Shown: piece by piece, positions 1 through 4,604 of the stretch
Numbering within the stretch: position 1 is the stretch's first letter
Layout: every line of letters starts with the position of its first letter
DNA from: Candidatus Thorarchaeota archaeon
GTDB taxonomy: Archaea > Asgardarchaeota > Thorarchaeia > Thorarchaeales > Thorarchaeaceae
Direction of reading: 5' to 3'
DNA length: 9,558 nt
Assembly: GCA_016839345.1 (NCBI GenBank)
Contig: JAEOUL010000196.1
Span: 1-9,558, forward strand
Notes under the pieces: generated by a model
The model's input: the letters and a program-made list of their open reading frames with translations, nothing else
Told to the model about the DNA's origin: nothing
The model's database searches: none
Translations under genes and position numbers: made by a program

Positions 1-1
1 A

Positions 2-469
2 GCCAGTGGATTCTTCTTTGTTGATAGCATAATCGCTGTAGCTTCGAATCCAGCTACCGTTATCGGCGGAGCTGGAGTGCCGGGAACCGGTTGGTTTGAA
101 ACAGGGATTCTTGCTGATCCTCGATTCCTCTTCCTATTCAGGGATGTAGCTAAGCTCATCGCTTTCCCACTAGCTGCAATATTCACAGCTGTAGTATACT
201 TGCGGACTGGTCGAACTGAACGCATTGTTGCCAGAGCACGTGAAGAAGGCGAAACCTTTGATCCCGATGAGGTTGACAAGGAGATTGCAGACAGGACTCC
301 AGATCCTGGTGAATCTTGGGCAAGTGAACGGGCTGAAGGAATAAAAGAAGGCGCTCCTGGCCACGAACTATCAGCTCCAGATCCTGATAGACTATCAATC
401 GATGACAGTCGTCGTCTTGGCAAAGCTAAGCGTTTTGGTGAAGACGACGAGGATGATGCGAGCAATTAG
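2..469 (+). CDS. C-terminal part of an unrecognised membrane protein (5' end outside window)
   Basis: The frame is open from the first complete codon at base 2 to the TAG at 467-469, giving 155 visible residues. A GTG at 77 is in frame, but meaningful hydrophobic sequence lies before it, so I read this as the tail of a longer gene. Visible residues 3-26 are hydrophobic and Gly/Ala rich. Residues about 42-67 form a clear membrane segment (LFLFRDVAKLIAFPLAAIF...) followed by Arg-rich YLRTGRTERIVARAR, which by the positive-inside rule puts the tail in the cytoplasm. The last 80 or so residues are hydrophilic and very acidic, ending in EDDEDDASN. The family cannot be named from this part. A multi-pass transporter or permease subunit is one possibility, but it is inference only. 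Confidence 0.75.
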   Translation, partial: ASGFFFVDSIIAVASNPATVIGGAGVPGTGWFETGILADPRFLFLFRDVAKLIAFPLAAIFTAVVYLRTGRTERIVARAREEGETFDPDEVDKEIADRTPDPGESWASERAEGIKEGAPGHELSAPDPDRLSIDDSRRLGKAKRFGEDDEDDASN

Positions 470-478
470 AACTAGATT

Positions 479-515
479 GAGGGCTCTTTGAGGGTCCTCA
501 TCTTTCCTTCTTTTT
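479..515 (+). terminator. Hairpin plus T-rich tail after the first gene
   Basis: Ten bases after the TAG, bases 479-499 can fold into an 8-pair stem (GAGGGCTC against GAGGGTCCTC, six Watson-Crick and two G-U pairs) with the 5-base loop TTTGA. A pyrimidine-rich stretch ending in five Ts follows (501-515). It sits between two convergent genes, 20 bases past the stop of the minus-strand micropeptide. The G-U pairs become A-C mismatches on the other strand, so it should work better for the plus-strand gene. Archaeal termination mostly needs only the T tract, so the stem's role is uncertain. Confidence 0.5.
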
Positions 516-519
516 ATGT

Positions 520-669
520 TTAGAGAACTAATGCGACTATCATGAGGATTGTAATGACAAACGAGAGCAGTGCACAGTTCACACATAGTCCCTCTTGAAT
601 TTCTTGCTTGTCCTTCTTGGTTAATTTTTGTGACTCCACCATTTCCTCATCGTTTTCTTTGTCTGTCAT
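520..669 (-). CDS. 49-residue tail-anchored small membrane protein with CxxC
   Basis: I chose the ATG at 669 because a full Shine-Dalgarno AGGAGGT (complement of 676-682) lies six bases upstream. An in-frame ATG at 702 has no such signal. The protein starts with a highly charged region of about 26 residues (MTDKENDEEMVESQ..., then KLTKKDKQEIQE). It then has CVNC at residues 29-32, directly before a hydrophobic C-terminal segment (about 33-49, ending IVALVL) that could span a membrane once. The shape is that of a tail-anchored micropeptide with its N-terminus in the cytoplasm. I do not recognise the family. The CxxC at the membrane edge could bind metal, form a disulphide or be lipidated; nothing in the sequence decides. 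It lies 66 bases downstream of the GNAT gene on the same strand, with its own possible TATA box. Confidence 0.7.
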   Translation of the reverse strand: MTDKENDEEMVESQKLTKKDKQEIQEGLCVNCALLSFVITILMIVALVL

Positions 670-675
670 GCAGTA

Positions 676-682
676 ACCTCCT
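676..682 (-). promoter_or_regulatory. Strong Shine-Dalgarno of the 49-residue peptide
   Basis: The minus strand reads AGGAGGT here, six bases before the ATG at 669. This is close to the full anti-SD complement and fixes the start of a gene that would otherwise be easy to dismiss as noise. Confidence 0.7.
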
Positions 683-702
683 GAATGTAGAATGATGTCC
701 AT

Positions 703-713
703 GAGGTGTATTA
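703..713 (-). promoter_or_regulatory. Possible TATA box of the 49-residue peptide
   Basis: The minus strand reads CTTTAATAC about 35-43 bases upstream of the ATG at 669. That spacing would leave a short leader of about 10-18 bases carrying the Shine-Dalgarno site. The assignment rests on spacing and AT content only. Confidence 0.3.
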
Positions 714-734
714 AAGGTACTTATTATTGGAATT

Positions 735-1211
735 CTAAGAGATTATCTTCTCCAGTACAATCTCATCTGTGATTGGAACTCCATCATTGCCAATCAATGG
801 AATCTCTGGTTTTAGTTCACGAGATTTCTTGATAGCATTCTTATGAATTGCTATGATTCGAAAATTCAGTGCCTTGTAGAATAAGATAGCATTTGTATTG
901 TCGTTGGTTGTCACAACCCATATTTTTTTGCAATCCTTTGACTGAGCTATCTCTTCGATTCTACGAATCAAAGCTCTTCCAACACCTTCTCTCTCTCTCA
1001 AGCTATTTAATGTGACTATCTCCAAATTTTGATCCACAATATTATAGGTGAGAAGTCCAATCTTCTGCTCACCTTTTATCGCAATGATTCCTGGCAAATC
1101 ATCTGCATTATGAACAACACCTCTACTTACGACAAGAGTGGATGCCCAAGAATCTTTGAGAACTTTCACTTTCCATTCTTTGTCATCGGAAGTCTCATCT
1201 CGAATTTGCAA
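735..1211 (-). CDS. GNAT-family N-acetyltransferase
   Basis: This is a single-domain acetyl-CoA-dependent acyltransferase of about 158 residues with an unknown acceptor. The core strand and pyrophosphate loop are clear: EIVTLNSLREREGVGRAL, carrying the GxG turn of GNAT motif A. They are followed by CKKIWVVTTNDNTNAILFY and a C-terminal LKPEIPLIGNDGVPITDEI. This arrangement (SRG near the N-terminus, LPG, TTNDN, FYKALNF, LKPEIP, DEI at the end) recalls a family of small GNAT proteins common in Firmicutes and also found in archaea. I prefer the TTG at 1211: family members usually begin at the 'MxIRDxT' point, and a GAGG lies nine bases upstream. The frame stays open further upstream, with another TTG at 1286 that would add 25 residues but has no ribosome site. 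The second GNAT diverges from it. Confidence 0.85.
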   Translation of the reverse strand: MQIRDETSDDKEWKVKVLKDSWASTLVVSRGVVHNADDLPGIIAIKGEQKIGLLTYNIVDQNLEIVTLNSLREREGVGRALIRRIEEIAQSKDCKKIWVVTTNDNTNAILFYKALNFRIIAIHKNAIKKSRELKPEIPLIGNDGVPITDEIVLEKIIS

Positions 1212-1328
1212 CGCGTTTAGCCTCTTCTTTATATTCTCAAACCAATATCTTTCTGATATAACCTGTCTGTATTGTACACGTCCCAAATGATTTATGTCAA
1301 AATGTTCTAGTACGTGAATGACCGCCTT

Positions 1329-1336
1329 AGGAGGAG
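1329..1336 (+). promoter_or_regulatory. Shine-Dalgarno in front of an ATT start
   Basis: AGGAGGAG is a near-complete Shine-Dalgarno. Eight bases separate its GG core from the ATT at 1343, which is in the GNAT frame. The only ATG nearby (1353) lies about 18 bases from the core, is out of frame, and stops after 13 codons at 1392-1394. This signal is the main support for initiation at ATT. Confidence 0.6.
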
Positions 1337-1342
1337 TCTTAA

Positions 1343-1840
1343 ATTTACAATTATGCAGAAGTCACAATCCGTCGTGCAGAGCTCGCAGAGGTAGATGTAA
1401 TTAAAGAAATCATTAAGGAAGCATATGCTCCTATTAAGAAAAAACTCTCACGTCAACCAGCTGCACTAAAAGAGGGTCTCGACAAAATTTCTCGACACAT
1501 TCAGATGGGCAATCAGTACGTAGCTCTCGTAGGAGATACAGTAGTCGGAACTATGAGAGTAAGTCTTCGTGGGCAGGTTGGGGTAATCAGTAGAGTAGGT
1601 GTTCGTCAGGAGTTTAGGAACCGCAGAATAGGGACAAAACTTGTTGATTACGCAGAGAATCTTCTTTTTCATATGAATGCTCGACGTATTGAAGTAGAAA
1701 TCTATGGGGCCGTAGAAAATCAGTTGTCATTCTATGAACGAGGTGGATATGTCGAAACTGGTAGACTTCAAAGACTGGGCGAAGAGATAGTAGTCATGCA
1801 GAAAGATTTGACCGAGTCTCCAATGGATGAGGAAGGTTAG
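1343..1840 (+). CDS. GNAT-family N-acetyltransferase with non-canonical start or frameshifted N-terminus
   Basis: The first in-frame ATG (1505) falls inside the domain. The frame is open back to a TAA at 1340-1342, and the upstream residues are typical GNAT strand 1 and helix 1 (VTIRRAELAEVDVIKEI, then AYAPIKKKLSRQPAALKEG). The full protein is therefore about 165 residues, a normal GNAT size. Motif A is VGVRQEFRNRRIGTKLV, with Arg in place of the first Gly of RxxGxG, a tolerated variant. Later come the IEVEIYGAVENQLSFYERGGY segment, with its Asn and Tyr, and the closing strand EEIVVMQKDL. No ATG, GTG or TTG precedes the domain in frame. Either ATT at 1343 is used, which the well-placed Shine-Dalgarno supports, or one base has been lost after the ATG at 1353. 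The acceptor is unknown. Its stop overlaps the larB stop by four bases, tail to tail. Confidence 0.8.
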   Translation: MYNYAEVTIRRAELAEVDVIKEIIKEAYAPIKKKLSRQPAALKEGLDKISRHIQMGNQYVALVGDTVVGTMRVSLRGQVGVISRVGVRQEFRNRRIGTKLVDYAENLLFHMNARRIEVEIYGAVENQLSFYERGGYVETGRLQRLGEEIVVMQKDLTESPMDEEG

Positions 1841-2628
1841 TTCTTCTCTCTAACTTTCGCACATCTCTTGGCAATGAGAGATGCTACTGAGCCTCCACCA
1901 AGTCCATTTCCAATATTTACAACAGCTAATCCTGGTGCACAGGATTGCAACATTGATGCTAGCGCTGTTTCACCCTTTCCACCAAATCCATAGCCAACAG
2001 GTACTGGTACACCAATCACAGGTACATCAACCAATGATGCAACAACTGTAGGTAGTGCTCCCTCCATTCCTGCCAAGACCACAACTGCATCTACCTCTTC
2101 TTCAATTATTTTTCTGATTGGTTCTACTAGACGATGTATACCTGCCACACCCACGTCAAAGAAGGTCAATACTTCAACACCTATTAAACGAGCTATTGCC
2201 ACTGCTTCATTCGCGTATGCAATGTCTGATGTTCCGGCAGTTATTATTGCTATTTTGCCGCTAGTAGGTGGATCTGACCAGTTCTTTGTATGAATCAAAA
2301 CAGTATGGTGGTCATCGCTTCCCGATACATCAAAAATGGAATTGCGATCTGCTTTCTTAAGTGCTTCAAGCTTATCTTGATTGATACGAGTAAGTAGAGC
2401 TACATCATTTTTTTCTAACATAACCTTGACAATTTTTTTCAGTTGGTCGATAGTTTTTGTTTCTGCAAATACTACTTCCGGAACTCCACTACGTTCATGT
2501 CTACTTCCATCAAGCATACCAATATTACCAACTTCGTTGAGTGTATGCAATCTTAGTGCGTTTTCAGCCTCTTCTACTGATATCTCTCCAGAAGCAAGAG
2601 CTTTCAGAATTTCACGTGTGGATGTCAT
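1837..2628 (-). CDS. larB: LarB: nickel-pincer cofactor biosynthesis, P2CMN synthase
   Basis: LarB carboxylates and hydrolyses nicotinic acid adenine dinucleotide to pyridinium-3,5-biscarboxylic acid mononucleotide, the first step towards the nickel-pincer nucleotide cofactor of lactate racemase and related enzymes. The N-terminal part carries the conserved Asp/Arg and RxGxPEVVF block (residues 40-54). The C-terminal half is PurE-like: GTSDIAYANEA (132-142), DVGVAGIHR (158-166), VVVLAGMEGALPTVVA (182-197), GVPVPVGYG (206-214) and MLQSCAPGLAVVNI (226-239). Cys230 matches the catalytic Cys. The usual VVNIDNG reads VVNIGNG here (Gly240), a change worth checking. The length of 263 residues is normal. 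The ATG at 2628 is preceded at six bases by GGGGAG. No larA, larC or larE is visible in this window. It follows the radical SAM gene by 56 bases on the same strand. Confidence 0.93.
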   Translation of the reverse strand: MTSTREILKALASGEISVEEAENALRLHTLNEVGNIGMLDGSRHERSGVPEVVFAETKTIDQLKKIVKVMLEKNDVALLTRINQDKLEALKKADRNSIFDVSGSDDHHTVLIHTKNWSDPPTSGKIAIITAGTSDIAYANEAVAIARLIGVEVLTFFDVGVAGIHRLVEPIRKIIEEEVDAVVVLAGMEGALPTVVASLVDVPVIGVPVPVGYGFGGKGETALASMLQSCAPGLAVVNIGNGLGGGSVASLIAKRCAKVREKN

Positions 2629-2684
2629 GGTTATCTCCCCATAGGATGGAGAAAGTAGTTATGTGCGTTTCCAATTTTACATTG

Positions 2685-3764
2685 CTATGGAATAATCTCA
2701 CAGCCATTGTTATACTCGGGATAATTCAAATCTTCTATAGACATACCTCCGGACTCCAATAGTTCCTTTACTTTGGAGGTCTGTTGTTTGAGTTCGCTTA
2801 TCAGATGGCGTGTGATGTTGCATATCTTCTCGAAGCCTTCTTCCCCCCAAAGACGCTCCTTGTTTGCAAATAGACATCGACCTCCGCAAATCCCAAACTC
2901 GCTACAAGTTGGGCAGGGATTATCCACTCTCATACAGTTCTTTAGTTCGCTAGGTTTTGAATCCCAGATGTTTCCCACAAGAGAGAATTTCCAGTCTGGT
3001 GAGATCGGACAGACTCCAATGCTTCCGTCAACATGAATGGCAAATGTATCAAGACCCGACCCACATCTCATTTCTGAGGTTTCACCTGTTACTAATGTGT
3101 ACATCAATGGCAGGAAAGGTACAATTCCCTCCACCACTCCCTGTTCCATTTTGGATATCCATTCTTCTATCAATCTCGTGATTCCTGGATTATAGGACTT
3201 TTCCACCCACCTATCAAAATCATTCCAGTTACCCTCAGCGTCCCAGATGACATTCAGTTGCCAATGAACATGATTGAATGCATCATCTAAATTCAGGAGA
3301 TGACGAACATCTCTGTAGATATCCGTCTGTTCTGAAACTGCCATCCTTGCAACAATGTTTCCATTGAATTCAATCTCATGGAGCCACCGGACATTGTTCA
3401 TCACTTTCTGATAGACCCCATTAGACCTATACCCATCTGTGGTCTCTTGAGTTCCATCAATCGAAATCAGAATAGAATGGAATCGCTTCACATAATCCAC
3501 TGGTAATTTGTTCAAGAGAAGAGCGTTGGTCTGAAGCATGAACCGAGCAGACGGAAAACGATCCATGAGTTCAACAATGACTGAAGGTCTTAGTGTAGGT
3601 TCTCCTCCGTAGAACATGAGTTGGATGTCATCATCTTTTTCGAGGAACGATGTCAGGTCATCAATCGAGTATTGTATCTCTGCATCCGGTCCACTCTCTT
3701 CACCACCATGACAGTAGCTGCAGTTGAGATTGCATTTTCGAGTAAGGACCAGATGATAGTTCAA
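2685..3764 (-). CDS. Radical SAM/SPASM enzyme, probably peptide-modifying (AF0577-like family)
   Basis: The start codon is TTG at 3764, because a TAG lies five codons upstream and the conserved strand MNYHLVLTRKCNLNCSYC begins at once. Cys11, Cys15 and Cys18 (CxxxCxxC) bind the SAM [4Fe-4S] cluster. GGEP (53-56) is the methionine-side SAM contact, and ILISIDGTQETTD continues the barrel. The C-terminal SPASM region has Cys234, 252, 277, 284, 287, 293, 297 and 315 (DNPCPTCSEFGICGGRC), enough for two auxiliary clusters. The tail EDLNYPEYNNGCEIIP resembles what I recall of an archaeal subfamily described as putative peptide-modifying (AF0577 family). The length of 359 residues is normal. Known SPASM relatives make thioether bonds or other changes in peptides or mature enzymes. 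No precursor peptide is evident beside it. The assignment to radical SAM/SPASM is very safe; the substrate is unknown. Confidence 0.92.
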   Translation of the reverse strand: MNYHLVLTRKCNLNCSYCHGGEESGPDAEIQYSIDDLTSFLEKDDDIQLMFYGGEPTLRPSVIVELMDRFPSARFMLQTNALLLNKLPVDYVKRFHSILISIDGTQETTDGYRSNGVYQKVMNNVRWLHEIEFNGNIVARMAVSEQTDIYRDVRHLLNLDDAFNHVHWQLNVIWDAEGNWNDFDRWVEKSYNPGITRLIEEWISKMEQGVVEGIVPFLPLMYTLVTGETSEMRCGSGLDTFAIHVDGSIGVCPISPDWKFSLVGNIWDSKPSELKNCMRVDNPCPTCSEFGICGGRCLFANKERLWGEEGFEKICNITRHLISELKQQTSKVKELLESGGMSIEDLNYPEYNNGCEIIP

Positions 3765-3799
3765 CAGGATTTCGCTCTAAACTCTACCTACCCATCAAC

Positions 3800-3810
3800 T
3801 GCATAAACCT
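3800..3810 (-). promoter_or_regulatory. Probable TATA box for the radical SAM gene
   Basis: The minus strand reads GGTTTATGC, centred about 40 bases upstream of the TTG at 3764. Transcription would begin near 3780, leaving a very short leader without a clear Shine-Dalgarno. A 5-base inverted repeat (AACCT at 3806-3810, AGGTT at 3817-3821) lies at its upstream edge and may be chance. Confidence 0.35.
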
Positions 3811-3901
3811 TATTCTAGGTTCAAAATCCTCAAACTATACCTTGTTTGGGATATCCTGATGACTTAAGACGAATTGACTTGATACTACGAGAAACACGTG
3901 A

Positions 3902-4036
3902 ATCCTGATCAAAACGACCCCAATCACTGATGGTTTCAATTTATCACAGTTCCTCTCAGAAAACATATTACTGCTAGGTATCGGAGGTGGAGTTGCAGTA
4001 CTCGTCATCATGATAACCGTTTTCAAGAAACGCTAG
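3902..4036 (+). pseudogene. Probable relic: C-terminal membrane anchor of a lost surface protein
   Basis: This 44-codon open stretch runs from just after a TGA (3899-3901) to a TAG at 4034-4036. It has no ATG, GTG or TTG start before an internal ATG at 4010. It encodes TTPITDGFNLSQFLSEN and then a textbook single membrane segment (ILLLGIGGGVAVLVIMITVF) closed by KKR and the stop. That is the typical end of an archaeal secreted, C-terminally anchored protein, like the anchor of the C39 peptidase downstream. I find no signal peptide or domain upstream in any frame. It may be what remains after most of a gene was deleted. Chance open sequence is possible, but the hydrophobic run closed by KKR and a stop argues against it. 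The rest of the gap (3765-4092) shows only the radical SAM promoter. Confidence 0.4.
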
Positions 4037-4092
4037 AAGAGTAAAACTCAGTTGTTTCAAGAGTGGCAGGTAGACTGTAGATTATCAGTTGT

Positions 4093-4512
4093 TTATTCAT
4101 ATATGATGTCTATGTTCAACGTGTAAGGACCTGCCCCCGAGAATGAATGAACCATGATGTGCCAGATTCCCTTCTCCGGATTATCATACGTTATATCCTC
4201 TCCTCCAATATCATAACCAATAAGCATGTAATCATATGTAGATGGTGTGTAATTTACTGCACCATAAAGGTCGAAATCATTGTTCCCACCACAGTAAAGC
4301 ATTAAACGCATACTGGTGGCACTACTATTCACTCTGAATGAGTGGATTCTATAGTCATCATCTCCGTTCAATGTACCTAAGAAACTATAGATTCCTTGCT
4401 CTGGATAGGACTCTCCAGGTTCTGGCGGACCTGAGAACAAAAAGTATCCAGCTACAGCTCCTATCACAACAAAAAGAATCACAAGTGCTGCAACTAGGAT
4501 ATAGATTCTCAA
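4093..4512 (-). CDS. Small N-terminally anchored surface protein with PPC-like beta domain
   Basis: The protein has 139 residues. Residues 4-27 form a membrane segment (YILVAALVILFVVIGAVAGY...) that serves as signal anchor, followed by a Pro/Glu linker (SGPPEPGESYPEQG). The rest is a beta-rich domain placed outside the cell. Its later part (NNDFDLYGAVNYTP at 77-90, YDIGGEDITYDNPEKGIWHI, and a closing FSGAGPYTLNIDI) matches the pattern of bacterial pre-peptidase C-terminal (PPC) domains: 'DLY' strand, 'G.W.I.V' strand, 'G.YTL.I' strand. PPC domains usually accompany secreted peptidases but stand alone here. The start is TTG at 4512: a TAA lies one codon upstream and GGGTG sits six bases before it. 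It is divergent from the C39-like peptidase gene, sharing a 92-base promoter region. The PPC call is by pattern, not by search. Confidence 0.75.
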   Translation of the reverse strand: MRIYILVAALVILFVVIGAVAGYFLFSGPPEPGESYPEQGIYSFLGTLNGDDDYRIHSFRVNSSATSMRLMLYCGGNNDFDLYGAVNYTPSTYDYMLIGYDIGGEDITYDNPEKGIWHIMVHSFSGAGPYTLNIDIIYE

Positions 4513-4518
4513 CTTTTA

Positions 4519-4523
4519 CACCC
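4519..4523 (-). promoter_or_regulatory. GGGTG ribosome site fixing a TTG start
   Basis: The minus strand reads GGGTG six bases before the TTG at 4512. GGTG pairs with the anti-SD (CACCUCC), and together with the TAA just upstream it fixes the start of the PPC-like protein. Confidence 0.5.
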
Positions 4524-4580
4524 AATTTTGAACAATATTTCAATCAGTGCAATAAGCTTTCTTGCCACGAAAAATGGTTC

Positions 4581-4588
4581 AATTTAAG
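4581..4588 (+). promoter_or_regulatory. Possible TATA box for the C39-like peptidase gene
   Basis: AATTTAAG is the most TATA-like string in the 92-base divergent region on this strand. With the usual 25-27 base spacing, transcription would begin at about 4606-4611, just past the ATG at 4605. That would favour the GTG at 4644 as the true start. AATAAGC at 4551-4557 is an alternative box that would suit the ATG. The choice is open. Confidence 0.3.
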
Positions 4589-4604
4589 ACCTATCGACAT
4601 CCTT

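Noticed and set aside
170..398. Minus-strand frames opposite the first membrane protein
   Set aside because: They overlap a plus-strand frame with clear membrane segment and acidic tail, and show no domain or ribosome site.
1353..1394. Short ATG frame of 13 codons at the start of the second GNAT
   Set aside because: It is too short, poorly placed relative to the Shine-Dalgarno, and overlaps a clear GNAT N-terminus in another frame. An upstream regulatory peptide cannot be excluded but has no support.
3806..3821. Five-base inverted repeat AACCT/AGGTT upstream of the radical SAM gene
   Set aside because: The arms are too short to call an operator on their own; noted only as context for the promoter.
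2629..3900. Precursor peptide for the radical SAM/SPASM enzyme
   Set aside because: I looked in the gaps on both sides for a small Cys- or Gly-rich frame with a ribosome site and found none; the plus-strand frames there are shadows.
3835..4026. Minus-strand 63-codon frame in the gap before the PPC-like gene
   Set aside because: It has low-complexity composition and lacks a ribosome site. It mirrors the plus-strand membrane-anchor relic, so it looks like a shadow.
4048..4094. Ten-base direct repeat TCAGTTGTTT (4048-4057 and 4085-4094)
   Set aside because: Considered as a target-site duplication, but only 27 bases lie between the copies and nothing mobile is visible; chance is likely.
4338..4604. 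Upstream open extension of the C39-like peptidase frame
   Set aside because: It lies over the start of the divergent PPC-like gene, has no signal peptide or domain, and a good signal peptide begins only at 4605 or 4644.
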